Shown here piece after piece: positions 30,780 through 40,466 of a DNA stretch of 40,466 nucleotides. How positions within the stretch are numbered: the stretch's first letter is position 1; every line of letters begins with the position of its first letter. The position numbers were made by a program, and so were the translations under genes. The notes beneath the pieces were generated by a model. The model was not told the origin of the DNA and searched no databases. It saw nothing but the letters and a program-made list of their open reading frames with translations. This DNA comes from Chloroflexi bacterium TSY (GTDB taxonomy: Bacteria > Chloroflexota > Anaerolineae > Caldilineales > Caldilineaceae), in assembly GCA_019217005.1 (NCBI GenBank), contig JAHBNG010000136.1:1-40466 (forward strand), written 5' to 3'.

Positions 30780-33629
30780 ATAGGCGATCGCGTAAACCTG
30801 TCCTGCATGTTTGCCAAGTACTTGATCGACTTCGCCTGTATCAGCATTCAAAATCCGAATCTGGCCGTCTAAACAAGCAGCTGCGATCCTGTTCCCGTTT
30901 TTGTTCATCGCAATCTCTCGAATGCCGCCCCCCTCTAACTGAAACTGTTGCAGACATTGGCCCGTCTCAATGTCCCATATGCATATATCGCCATCATACC
31001 CTGCGCTAAATAGCGACAGATTTGTTGGACTAAAGACGGCGTGGATTACCCGATCGTGGGTCAGTCTCTGGCAAAGCTGGCCGGTAGAGACATGCCAAAC
31101 ATAGATGCCGATACTGCTGCTGACGCTGACAACAAAGTGACTATCCGGGCTAAAAATAACAGATTGTACAGACGTGGGATGACCTTCTAATACATAACGT
31201 GGACGCCCTGTTGACAGAATCGTCTCTGTCTCCCAAAGCCGGACAGTTTTGTCTGCACTTCCACTAGCAAGCAGTGAACCATCGGGACTAAAGGCGACAC
31301 AGTTTATTGTGCCAACGTGGCCCACGAGATTGATAGGGATCGGCTCGTGGTCAGCATCGTCATTCACACGCCAGAGGCGTAACACTGCATCATCACCGCC
31401 GCTTGCAATCATCGAGCCATCGGGGCTAAAGGAAGCACTATAAATTTTATTTGGATACCCACGTAACGTCTGACGGCATTGGCCAGAATGAGGATTCCAA
31501 AGTCGAATCGTGTTGTCCTGGCTAGCGCTAGCCAACATTGAACCATCCGGACTGTATGCTATACCGCCGATAAAATTCGTGTGACCGGTCATTGTTTGGC
31601 GGCACTGACCACTGGCTACATCCCAAATGCGGATCGTTGCATTCGCTCCGCCGCTTGCAATGCTCTTGCCGTCCAGACTAAATGAAACACTCGGAACTTT
31701 ACTTGTGTGGCCTCGCAATACTTGTTGACATGTACCAGTCTGTACATCCCAAATATGTATATTATTGTCTTCGTGGGCACTTACCAAATGGTCACCATTC
31801 GGACTGAAGTCGACGGAAGTAACCGCAGATGCACTCTTGTTCGATAGCCGCTGTTGTTCAAATGTATCTGCCCCACAGCAAATCCAGAGACGGATGGATC
31901 CATCCAGGCTACCACTTGCCAGCATCTGCTGGTGCCCATTGCGTAAGGGGCGAAATGCAAGTGATTCAACAATCCCAGTATGCCCCTTTAAGGTGGTGAG
32001 CAATTCACCGCGGGCCAAATCCCATAAGCAAATTGTGTAATCGTCACCTCCGCTCGCCAGCAGTTGCCCATCGGGGCTAAACGCCACATCAATGATTACG
32101 TCAGAATGGGCCTGCAAGGTATAGAGAAGCCGACCTCGCCCCGTCTCTGCCACAGCCGAAATATCCCAAACTTGAACCAGATGGCCATTGGTGCCATTGG
32201 CTAGCATTTGGCCATCTGGGCTAATCGCTACGGCGTGACACGCCATGCGATCCGCCTGCCAGACGGCATAGGATTGACCGTCCTCGGCGTGCCACATATG
32301 GATCATACCGTCGTACGTAGAGGTAATGACAAATTTGCTATCTGGACTGAAGGTCACGCGAAACATCGCTCCGATGCGTTCGGTGTAGATCGTGTTGGTG
32401 AGATTGGCATGACTCAAATTGACTTCTGGTAGATGAATGTTCTGCAGATCAGCTTGCCAAAGACAACAGTGCGAAAAATTTCGTCCACGTAGGTCTACAC
32501 CCATTTGTTGCCAGAGATGGAGAACATTAGCTCCTGCATAACCGGGGGCTCGAAGGCCAGCAGCCCGTGTCTGGTTGAGCAGCTGTGCTAACTTTAGGTC
32601 AGCGTTCTCCTTGCCAGATTGGTTGACGAACTGCTCGGCAACTGGGCGCAAGATCAGACGCCGCTGGCTATCCCGTACATATTCGTACGACTGCGCTTTC
32701 AGCAGGGCGTGACGCTGTACTTGCGCCAGCTCTCCGTGTTGGATGGCACGACACATCTGCGCGACGAACGTATCCGTCGTGTACTCCATCACGACATTTT
32801 GCAAGGCAAAGCGAGTGCTGGCTGCCTGATTTTGGCCAGACCTGGGACCAGGCGTCTTGCGCATTTCCAAGAGCGAGCGCTGCTGAAGCGAGCGCAGGGC
32901 TTCCAGAAAGGTACGCCTGACAGGTGGCTGGACCAGATTTGACCAAAGAATCTCCGCCGAAGCCGGTTCGCGTTCCACGGCCAGCCAGATCAAGAGCTCC
33001 TCTTCCAGAGGGGATAGACGCGCAAAGTGTTGCTCCAAGACGTCTTGGATATCACCAAAGATGAGGGTCTCCTCGGCCAGCAGACTCTCGGTATCTCCAA
33101 AATAGAGTTCGTCGATTGTGGCTGCCACCAGTTTGAGCGCCAACGGGTTGCCTGAGTAGCGTTGCACCAGTTGGTCAATTACGTCCTCGCCGTCTTGTAC
33201 CCCATGGCCTTGTAGCATGGCTTGGCCAGCATCCGCGGGCAATCCTTCCAACTGTAGAGAGTGGACGGCCTGACTGCCCGTTTCCAACAGCGAAATCTCT
33301 TTGGGCTTTTCGCGGCTGGTCAGCAGCCAGCAGCTCTGATGCTGGCTCGTTGCGACGCGCTTGAAGAGCTGGCCGTACTCTTCATAACCATCCCGATAGT
33401 AGCCCACTGCTGGTCGCTCATCGGATACCGTCGCTTGCATTATGCTCTCTAGGTTGTCGAGAATCAACAAGCAGGGCTGCTGGTTCAGGAGTTCAAGAAG
33501 CAAGCGCAACTGCTCGTCCAGTATTTCGGGCAGTTCCGTCACATCCTGTGCAGAGAGAAACTTCAGCCAGTCGTGCAGGATTGTGCTGAGGGGCGGTGCG
33601 TTGAGCACGGAGCGCCAGATGATGCGGGA

Positions 33630-33745
33630 AAAAGAGGCGGGAAAGACTGGAGGACTGGAAGACTGGAAGACCGTTGCATCCGCCCCTCCTGTCCTCCAAT
33701 CCTCTCTTCCTCCAGTCCTCTCTTCCTCCGGTCCTCTCGTCATCT
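33630..33745. repeat. in-frame low-complexity insert in the first NTPase domain
   Basis: Words such as GACTGGAGGACTGGAAGACT and the roughly complementary TCCTCTCTTCCTCCAGTCCT form an imperfect palindrome. It encodes RGPEEERTGGREDWRTGGAD and neighbours directly after the Walker A helix. The paralogue at 34820-39121 has an unrelated palindromic insert at the same protein position. Confidence 0.6.
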
Positions 33746-34819
33746 CGTCCACAAAATACGCAGCCAGCGCCGTCTTCCCTTGCCCCCCAATGCCTAGAAT
33801 CGTGACGAGTCGACTCTCTTCTTGAACGATCCACGCGTCCAGTTGGCTCAGTTCTGCTTTGCGACCATAGAAAGCTTCGACTTCGGGCATTTCGATTAAA
33901 TCGAACAGGCGTTGGGGAGCCTCCAGGCCAGAGGATAGCTCCTGATCGGGTGTCGTAGCTTCGTATTGATGGGGCTGTTCTTGATTGGGAGAAGACGAAG
34001 TGACCTGTGTATTGGCAAAGTCACGATCCTGTCTTGGAGGATGTGTAGTATCCAATGCTCCGCTGCGGATCTGCTCGTAGACTCGCTGGGTCTCAGCCGT
34101 CGGTGCGACACCAAATTCATCCATCAGGATTTGGCAGCAGGTCTCATATTGGGCGAATGCAGCGTTGCGTTGACCGCTTTCAGCCAACATGATCATCTTC
34201 AGACGATGAGCATCTTCGTTCAAGAGATCTACTTCCAGCAGACGCGTACAAAAACGTAACCCCTCTCCATAGTCAGCGCGGTCATGATAGTGCGTTGCCA
34301 ACATCCAAAGCATCGTCAACATCCGTTCCCGAAACTGTTCCCGCTGCACAGTGACCCACTCATCAAAGGTCACGGCTTCTCGAACATGAAATCCTTCTAA
34401 GAAGGCGCCTCGATAGCACTGAATTGCCTCTTGGTACCGCGTCAAATCTTCTTGTGTCAGAACCAGCTCATGCTCTGCTACGACCGTTGGATTTCCATGT
34501 TTTGGATTCTCTGGAAAGAGTGCTGTATCGAGCCAATGGTTGCTCGTTAAATTGAACGCAACTGTCTGGCGCGTAATCGTCAGATAGTCCCCCAACAGCT
34601 TGCGCAGTTCCGAGAGCCGGTTGCGCAGGTTCTTGCTGGCTTGAGCAGAGGAAGCTTCCGGCCATAGAAGGGAGGAGAGCACTTCACGATTATGCGGACG
34701 TTGAGTCACAGCCAAAAAGAAGAGTAAGGCTTGGGCTTTCCCGCGGAGCCGCCCAGTAATGGGTTCTCCATGTAGCATGATTTGGGGTGTGCCCAGTAGG
34801 CTTATCTTTAGGTCATTGC

Positions 34820-37800
34820 TCATGATTTTTCAACCGCCCCCAACGCCTTCAGCATTCCCCGTTGCGCATTGGTAATCCCCGTCACGCCCGTGATATTCAT
34901 CCCCGCATACGGACGCTCGGGTCGAAACTCTCTGATGCATTCACCCGTTGCCACATCCCACAGCTTGAGCGTATCCTCGGCGGCACTGCTGAGAAAGGTT
35001 TGCCCATCTGGGCTAAAACAAACCGACAGGATAACACCAGCATGGGGGTGTTCGTACGTTCTTAAGCGTTGACCGCTACGAGTGTTCCAAAGAATCATCC
35101 TATGATCCAGGCCCCCACTGACAACGATATCATCAGTGGGACTATGGGCTATTGCGAAGACCATTCCTGTATGTTCACCAAGTACCTGGTCGACCTCTCC
35201 TGTGTCAGTGTTCAAAAACCGAATCCGACCATCCAGACAAGCGGCTGCGATCCATGTGCCTTCTTTGTTCATCACGATTTTGTGGATGCCGCCATCCTCT
35301 ATCTGAAGTCGACGCAGACATTGACCCGTGTCGATATTCCAGAGGCAAATGGCCCCATCGCGACCCGCGCTGATCAAAGACCCTCTCGTCAGACCAAATA
35401 AAGCATGGACGAGACGTTCATGGTCGAGTCTATGACGAAGCTGCCCCGTGGAGACATGCCAAATGTAAATGCCGATACCGCTGCTGATGCTGGCCACGGA
35501 TTGACTATCCGGGCTGAAGCTGACAGAAGATACAAATGTCGGATGACCGTCCAGTACATAGCGAGGACGCCCGGTTTGTTGAAGCGTTGCTGTCTCCCAG
35601 AGGCGGACGCTGTTATCCATACTGCTGCTGGCAACCATTGAGCCATCTGGGCTGAAGGCCACTGCATAGATTGCTCTGGTATGGCCCGTGAGATTGACAG
35701 GATCCAGCTGCTCTTGAAGGTTTTCAGGTAAGGCCCACAACCGTAAAATGGCATCATCACCCCCGCTGGCAACCATCGAACCATCTGGGCTAATGGCAGT
35801 ACCGCGTACATTGCGGGGATAGCCGCGCAACGTCAGCCGACAGTGAGCAGTGTGAGGATTCCACAGGCGTACGGTGTTGTCTGTACTTGCGCTGGCCAAC
35901 ATCGAGCCGTCTGGGCTAAACGCAACTCCGCCGATTAGATCTGTGTGACCGCTCATTGTCTGATAGCACTGACCGCTGGCAACGTCCCAGAGACGAATAG
36001 TTGCATCGGCACTGCTACTTGCGATGCTTTTCCCATCGGGACTAAAGGCGGTGCAATTGACCGAATCTGTATGTCCACGCATCATTTGTCGCCGTGTGCC
36101 GTTTCGTATATCCCAGAGATACACCGTATGGTCGTTGCTGCCGTATACGAGATAGTCACCATCGGGACTGAAATCGACAGCCGTGACTGAGGCTGTGTGC
36201 TCGGTCAATAGCCGATGTTCAAACGGCTCCTTTCCACTGCTCGTCCAGAGTCGAATGGTTCCATCTTGACTGGCACTGGCCAGCATCTGCTGGTCTCCAT
36301 GGCGTGTTGTACCAAAGGCAATTGAATAGACTGTCCCTGTTTGCTCGGTCAAGATCGAGAGCAATTCGCCGCTTGCCAGATCCCATAGACAAATTGTGGC
36401 GTCCTCGCTGGCGGAAGCGAGCAGGCGACTATCAGGACTAAACACAAGGTCAAAGAGTACGTCAGGATGGGCGCGGAGGGTGTGGAGAAGTCGACCCTGC
36501 CCAGTTTCTGCTACCGCAGAGATATCCCAAACTTTAACCAGTTGACTATTGGTGCCAGTGACGACCATCTGACCAACTGGGCTAACGGCCACTGCGTGGC
36601 AAGCTGTTCTATCAGCCTGCCAGATGGCATAGGATTGACCATCCACCGCCTGCCATATATGAACCATGCCATCATAGCTTGAGGTAATGACAAACTGATT
36701 GTCTGGACTAAAAACAACGCGGTGAACAGACCCCAATCTCTCGGTAATAATTGCGTTGGTAAGATCGGCGTAGCTTAGATTGACTTCCGGTAAGTGACCT
36801 TTCTGTAGATCAGCCTGCCACAGACAGCATTGGGAGAAATCTCGTCCGCGCAGGTCAACGCCCATCTGTTGCCAGAGATGCAGAATATTGACCCCTGTAT
36901 AGCCTGATACTCTTTGGCCAGCAGCTTGTGTCTGGCTGAGCAGTCGCGCTAGTTTTTGGCTGGCGCTCTCCTTGCCATGTTGGTTTGTTAACTGCTCTGC
37001 AACTGGGTTCAAGATTAGGCGTCTCTGGCTGTCTCGTACATATTCATACGACTGTGCTTTTAGCAAGGCATGACGCTGGACTTGCTCCAACTCTCCGTCT
37101 TGGATGGCATGACGCATCTGCGCCACAAGCGTATCCGTTGTATACTCCATCACGACGTTTTGCAAGGCAAAGCGCGTACTCGCCGCCTGATTTGGGCTAG
37201 AAATCAGGCGGGGCGTCTTGTGCATTTCCAAGAGCGAACGCTGTTGGAGCGAGCGCAGGGCCTCCAGGAAAGTACGTCTTGGCGGGGGCTGAACGAGATT
37301 TGACCAGAGGATTTCGGCCGAGACCGGTTCGCGTTCCACGGCCAACCAGAGTAAGAGCTCCTCCTCCAGAAGGGATAGGCGCGCAAAGTGTTGCTCTAGA
37401 ACATCTTGAATATCACCAAAGATGAGCGTTTCCTCCGCCAATAGACTCTCAGTGTCTCCAAAATAGAGCTCTTCGATTGTCGCTGCTACCAGTTTGAGTG
37501 CCAACGGATTGCCCGAGTAGCGTTTCACCAGTTGATCAATCACGTCCTCACCATCTTGAATCCCATGACCGTGCAACATGGCTTGTCCAGCATCCTTTGG
37601 CAACCCCTCCAACTGTAGGGAGTAGACAGCATGATTACCTGTTTCCAGCAGAGAGATCTCTTTGGGCTTTTCACGGCTGGTCAGCAGCAAGCAGCTCTGA
37701 TGCGGGCTTGTAGCAATGCGTTTGAAAAGCTGCCCGTACTCTTCATAGCCATCCCGATAATAGCCTGCCGCAGGCCGCTCCTCAGAGACCGTCGCTTGCA

Positions 37801-39121
37801 TGATGCTCTCTAGGTTGTCGAGAATCAGCAGGCAGCGCTGCTGGTTCAGAAGTTGGAGCAGTAGACGCAGTTGTTCATCGAGCGTTTCAGGTAGTTCCGC
37901 CACCTCTTGTGCAGAGAGAAACTTCAGGCATTCGTGCAGGATTGTGCTGAGGGGTGGGGCGTTGAGGACGGAACGCCAGATAACGCGTGTGAAAGGGTGA
38001 GAGGGTAACAAGGTGGGGGGGTGACTTAATTCTTCATTCACCTTGTCACCCTCCCACCTCGTCACCTTGTCAACGAAGTACGCGGCCAACGCCGTCTTCC
38101 CCTGCCCCCCAATGCCCAAGATCGTGACGAGGCGGCTCTCTTCTTGAACAATCCATTTGTTCAGGTAGCTCAGTTCTTCCTGGCGTCCGTAGAATGCTTC
38201 GACTTCAGGCATTTCGATTAAATCAAGTAAGCGCTGTGGAGCCTCTTGCCCAAAGGATGCATCTTGGTTGAGTGACCCTGCATCACGTTGTTGGGGCTGT
38301 TCTTGATTGGGAGAAGATGGGATGACCCGCGTGTTGGCAAATTTATTATCCTGCACGGGAGAGTGAGTCGCGGCAAATTCTCCACTGTGGATCTGCTCAT
38401 AGACTCGCTGGGTTTCGGCTGTCGGTGCGACACCAAATTCGTCAGCCAAAATACGACGACAGGTCTCATACTGGGCAAATGCAGCGTGGCGTTGACCACT
38501 TTCGGCCAGCATAATCATCTTCAGGCGATGGGCATCTTCGTTCCAGGGATCCATCTCCAACAAGCGCGTACAATACCGTAGCCCTTCCGCATAGTTCGCG
38601 TGGTCATGATAGTGCGTCGCCAACATCCAGAGCGTCGTCAACATCCGTTCCCGAAACTGTTCACGCTGTACGGTGACCCATTCCTCAAAGGTGATCGCCT
38701 CTCCAACGTGGAATCCTTCCAGGAAATCTCCTTGATAGTGCTGAATCGCCTCTTGGTATTGTCTCAACTCGTCTTGTGTTAGGGGCAAATTATGATCTTC
38801 CGAACCCTCTGGAAAGAGCGCTACATCGAGCCAATAGTTGCTTGTTAAATTGAACGCAACCGTCTGGCGCGTGATGGTCAGGTAATCTCCCCGCAGCTTG
38901 CGCAATTCCGAGAGCCGGTTGCGTAGGTTCTTGCTGGCTTGGGCAGTGGATGCCTCTGGCCACAAGAGAGAAGACAGCACTTCACGGTTATGGGGACGTT
39001 GGGTCACAGCCAAAAAGAAGAGCAAGGCTTGGGCTTTCCCGCGCAGTTGAGCAGTAATCGGTTCCCCATGCAGAATGATTTGAGGCGTACCCAATATCTC
39101 TATCTTTAGGTCGTTGCTCAT
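34820..39121 (-). CDS. SARP-STAND-WD40 transcriptional regulator, intact
   Basis: This 1433-residue protein has in order an OmpR/SARP winged helix (1-100, LGTPQIILHGEPITAQLRGK), BTAD (100-250) and a linker. The STAND-type P-loop NTPase has Walker A GIGGQGKT 336-343, Walker B LLILDNLES ~431-439 and GNPLALKLV. A helical region and a pentapeptide-like stretch (LRGRDFSQCCLWQADLQ) lead to about fourteen WD40 blades (two seven-bladed propellers; e.g. AFSPDGKSIASSSADATIRL) and a conserved tail GMNITGVTGITNAQRGMLKA. Such proteins are thought to bind a signal through the propeller, switch through ATP and then activate promoters. Start and stop both overlap neighbours as ATGA, so the three paralogues are translationally coupled. 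Direct-repeat promoter modules elsewhere in the window are candidate targets. Confidence 0.93.
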   Translation of the reverse strand: MSNDLKIEILGTPQIILHGEPITAQLRGKAQALLFFLAVTQRPHNREVLSSLLWPEASTAQASKNLRNRLSELRKLRGDYLTITRQTVAFNLTSNYWLDVALFPEGSEDHNLPLTQDELRQYQEAIQHYQGDFLEGFHVGEAITFEEWVTVQREQFRERMLTTLWMLATHYHDHANYAEGLRYCTRLLEMDPWNEDAHRLKMIMLAESGQRHAAFAQYETCRRILADEFGVAPTAETQRVYEQIHSGEFAATHSPVQDNKFANTRVIPSSPNQEQPQQRDAGSLNQDASFGQEAPQRLLDLIEMPEVEAFYGRQEELSYLNKWIVQEESRLVTILGIGGQGKTALAAYFVDKVTRWEGDKVNEELSHPPTLLPSHPFTRVIWRSVLNAPPLSTILHECLKFLSAQEVAELPETLDEQLRLLLQLLNQQRCLLILDNLESIMQATVSEERPAAGYYRDGYEEYGQLFKRIATSPHQSCLLLTSREKPKEISLLETGNHAVYSLQLEGLPKDAGQAMLHGHGIQDGEDVIDQLVKRYSGNPLALKLVAATIEELYFGDTESLLAEETLIFGDIQDVLEQHFARLSLLEEELLLWLAVEREPVSAEILWSNLVQPPPRRTFLEALRSLQQRSLLEMHKTPRLISSPNQAASTRFALQNVVMEYTTDTLVAQMRHAIQDGELEQVQRHALLKAQSYEYVRDSQRRLILNPVAEQLTNQHGKESASQKLARLLSQTQAAGQRVSGYTGVNILHLWQQMGVDLRGRDFSQCCLWQADLQKGHLPEVNLSYADLTNAIITERLGSVHRVVFSPDNQFVITSSYDGMVHIWQAVDGQSYAIWQADRTACHAVAVSPVGQMVVTGTNSQLVKVWDISAVAETGQGRLLHTLRAHPDVLFDLVFSPDSRLLASASEDATICLWDLASGELLSILTEQTGTVYSIAFGTTRHGDQQMLASASQDGTIRLWTSSGKEPFEHRLLTEHTASVTAVDFSPDGDYLVYGSNDHTVYLWDIRNGTRRQMMRGHTDSVNCTAFSPDGKSIASSSADATIRLWDVASGQCYQTMSGHTDLIGGVAFSPDGSMLASASTDNTVRLWNPHTAHCRLTLRGYPRNVRGTAISPDGSMVASGGDDAILRLWALPENLQEQLDPVNLTGHTRAIYAVAFSPDGSMVASSSMDNSVRLWETATLQQTGRPRYVLDGHPTFVSSVSFSPDSQSVASISSGIGIYIWHVSTGQLRHRLDHERLVHALFGLTRGSLISAGRDGAICLWNIDTGQCLRRLQIEDGGIHKIVMNKEGTWIAAACLDGRIRFLNTDTGEVDQVLGEHTGMVFAIAHSPTDDIVVSGGLDHRMILWNTRSGQRLRTYEHPHAGVILSVCFSPDGQTFLSSAAEDTLKLWDVATGECIREFRPERPYAGMNITGVTGITNAQRGMLKALGAVEKS
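37996..38058. repeat. in-frame palindromic insert in the second NTPase domain
   Basis: GGTGAGAGGGTAACAAGGTG (37996-38015) pairs with CACCTTGTCACCCTCCCACC (38039-38058) at 18 of 20 positions. It encodes roughly residues 352-378 (EGDKVNEELSHPPTLLPSHP) right after Walker A. The reading frame is kept. The GGTGA(C/G) word repeats resemble the low-complexity repeats dispersed between genes in such genomes. Confidence 0.65.
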
Positions 39122-40466
39122 GATTCTTCAACCGCCCCCAATGCCTTCAACATCCCTCGCTGCGCATTGCTAATCCCTGTTACGCCAGTGATATTCGTCC
39201 CCGCATAGGGTCGCTCGGGTTGAAGTTCTTTGATGCATTCACCTGTTGCCACATCCCACAGTTTGAGCGTGTCTTCGGCGGCACTGCTGAGAAAGGTTTT
39301 GCCATCTGGGCTAAAAGAAAGAGACGTGACGACACCTGAATGGGGATGTTCGAACGTTTTTAAGCGTTGACCGCTGCGACTGCTCCAGAGAACCATCATC
39401 TGATCCATGCCACTATGGACGACAATATCTTCCGTGGGGCTGTAAGCGATGGAGTAGATGAACGCTGTATGTTCACAGAATTCCTGGTCTATCTCTCCGG
39501 TGTTCATGTTCAAAATTCGAATGCGACCGTCCAGACAAGGAGCTACGATCCAATTCCCGTCTCTCTTCATCGCAATTACCTCCATGCCGTCACCCTCTAC
39601 CGGGAATTCTCGCATGCATTGGCCCGTCTCAATATTCCACACGCGAATGACGCCATAGTGACCTGCACTGATCAGATGAGGACCCGTCGGGCTAAACATG
39701 GCGCATGTGAGTCTTTCATGTGCCAACTGATGGCATCGTTGGCCGGTCGATGCGTCCCAAATATGGATGCCAATACCAGCGCTGACACTGGCCACAAATC
39801 GACTATCTGGACTAAAGGCAACAGATGTCACACTTGTTGGATGACCGTCCAGCACATAGAGCGGACGATTTGTGGACTGAAGCGTTGTCGTCTCCCAGAG
39901 CCGGACGGTGTTGTCCGAACCACCACTTGCGATCATTGAACCGTCTGGACTGAAGGTGACAGCATTTATGGTTTCAGTATGACCATTGAGACTCGCGAGG
40001 AGCGGCTGTTGTTTGGCGTCATCACATAGGGTCCACACACGCAGAACCGCATCGTCACCGCCGCTGGCAACTATCGAACCATTTGGGCTAAAGGCAGTGC
40101 CAAAAATTTTACAGGGATATCCGCGTATTGTCTGACGGCAGTGCGCAGAGTGGGGATTCCAGAGACGAATTGTGTTGTCCAGACTCCCGCTGGCCAGTGT
40201 TAAACCGTCGGGACTGAACTCAATCCCTCCGACCATATTGGTGTGACCACTCAATGTTTGTCGGCATTGATCGCTGGCCACATCCCAAAGCCGAATGGTT
40301 CCATCGGCACCACAACTCGCAATGCTCTTTCCGTCAGAGCTGAATACTGTACACCAGACTTCATCTGTGTGTCCATGCAATACTTGTTGACATTGGCCGC
40401 TCCGTGCATCCCAGAGACGCACAGTCTGGTCTCTACCGCCGCTCACGATGGATTCACCATTGGGAC
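39118..40466 (-). CDS. SARP-STAND-WD40 regulator, C-terminal WD40 part, runs off window
   Basis: The frame is open to the right edge (PNGESIVSGGRDQTVRLWD...). About ten WD40 blades are visible (e.g. FSPDGSMIASGGSDNTVRLW), ending in GTNITGVTGISNAQRGMLKA as in the two downstream paralogues. The stop overlaps the start of the gene at 39121 (ATGA). The DNA-binding and ATPase parts are presumed to lie beyond base 40466. It is the first of three tandem paralogues seen here, and the gene series may continue outside. Confidence 0.9.
   Translation of the reverse strand, partial: PNGESIVSGGRDQTVRLWDARSGQCQQVLHGHTDEVWCTVFSSDGKSIASCGADGTIRLWDVASDQCRQTLSGHTNMVGGIEFSPDGLTLASGSLDNTIRLWNPHSAHCRQTIRGYPCKIFGTAFSPNGSIVASGGDDAVLRVWTLCDDAKQQPLLASLNGHTETINAVTFSPDGSMIASGGSDNTVRLWETTTLQSTNRPLYVLDGHPTSVTSVAFSPDSRFVASVSAGIGIHIWDASTGQRCHQLAHERLTCAMFSPTGPHLISAGHYGVIRVWNIETGQCMREFPVEGDGMEVIAMKRDGNWIVAPCLDGRIRILNMNTGEIDQEFCEHTAFIYSIAYSPTEDIVVHSGMDQMMVLWSSRSGQRLKTFEHPHSGVVTSLSFSPDGKTFLSSAAEDTLKLWDVATGECIKELQPERPYAGTNITGVTGISNAQRGMLKALGAVEES

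Larger units (their letters stand above)
28976..34823 (-). pseudogene. SARP-STAND-WD40 regulator, interrupted by an IS4-type element
   Basis: The first 1350 codons (34823-30780) carry the OmpR-like DNA-binding and BTAD domains, a P-loop NTPase (GIGGQGKTALAAYF, LLILDNLES, GNPLALKLV), a short pentapeptide-like stretch (LRGRNFSHCCLWQADLQ) and WD40 blades. The frame breaks off in AIAYN at the IS and resumes at 29288 with TTEDMIVSGGLDYMMILWNG, running to the stop at 28976. Removing 1492 bases joins these as AYNTTEDMIV, aligned with AHSPTDDIVV of the neighbour, giving about 1451 residues. The start overlaps the upstream gene's stop (ATGA, 34820-34823). The product made now would lack the last two blades and the conserved GMNITGVTGISNAQRGMLKA tail. 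An in-frame low-complexity insert lies in the NTPase (about 33630-33745). Confidence 0.9.

Overview
The window looks like chromosomal DNA of a filamentous or multicellular bacterium, most likely Chloroflexota (Anaerolineae/Caldilineae type), though a cyanobacterium-like relative is not excluded. The reasons are the very large SARP/BTAD-STAND-WD40 regulators, a DUF4058 gene, NHL and hemolysin-type repeat proteins, a FIST-domain kinase and heavy loading with IS elements and small palindromic elements. The assignment is inference; no rRNA, tRNA or CRISPR array was seen.

Layout. 1-816 (-): frameshifted start of a SARP-type regulator that runs off the left edge. 1.1-6.6 kb: two DUF1989 genes, the first damaged by a MITE-like insertion, separated by a 1.88-kb IS with an AACTAC target duplication, followed by a scrap heap of fused small-gene remnants and the 3' end of an amidinotransferase/arginine deiminase-like gene. 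6.8-8.8 kb: secreted NHL/cadherin-like/Ca-repeat protein. 9.1-10.8 kb (-): DUF4058 pseudogene with an exactly delimited 215-bp MITE, then hicB and hicA. 11.0-14.6 kb: small conserved-looking ORF, a CaCA-type cation/Ca2+ exchanger and an EF-hand NADPH oxidase (NOX5-like). 14.86-25.4 kb: hemA, two small unknown genes (-), FIST-GAF histidine kinase, response regulator, minimal MscS-like protein, gdhA, an acetolactate-synthase-like ThDP enzyme and an aldehyde dehydrogenase. This block is bracketed by two inverted copies of a ~100-bp hairpin-bearing repeat. 26.0-28.9 kb: ureohydrolase of the agmatinase/guanidine hydrolase type and a CbiX-related protein lacking the usual active-site histidines. 28.98-40.47 kb (-): three tandem SARP-STAND-WD40 paralogues coupled by 4-bp ATGA overlaps; the last is interrupted by an IS4-type element.

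Most notable is a repeated promoter-like module found six times on the + strand: three or four GGGG(A/C) direct repeats at 12/13/10-bp steps, the last starting exactly 15 bp before a -10-like hexamer. This geometry resembles SARP operators (direct repeats near one helical turn, last heptamer 8 bp from -10), and the same window encodes at least four SARP-type proteins, so a local SARP regulon is a plausible reading. It covers small unknown proteins, DUF1989, exchanger/oxidase, hemA and ureohydrolase genes. Two otherwise intact genes (NOX5-like oxidase and ThDP enzyme) each carry an in-frame TGA exactly where the family has Trp.

Many genes are recently broken (frameshifts, stops, insertions), so this is a region under active IS/MITE pressure; some single-base defects could instead be assembly or sequencing errors.
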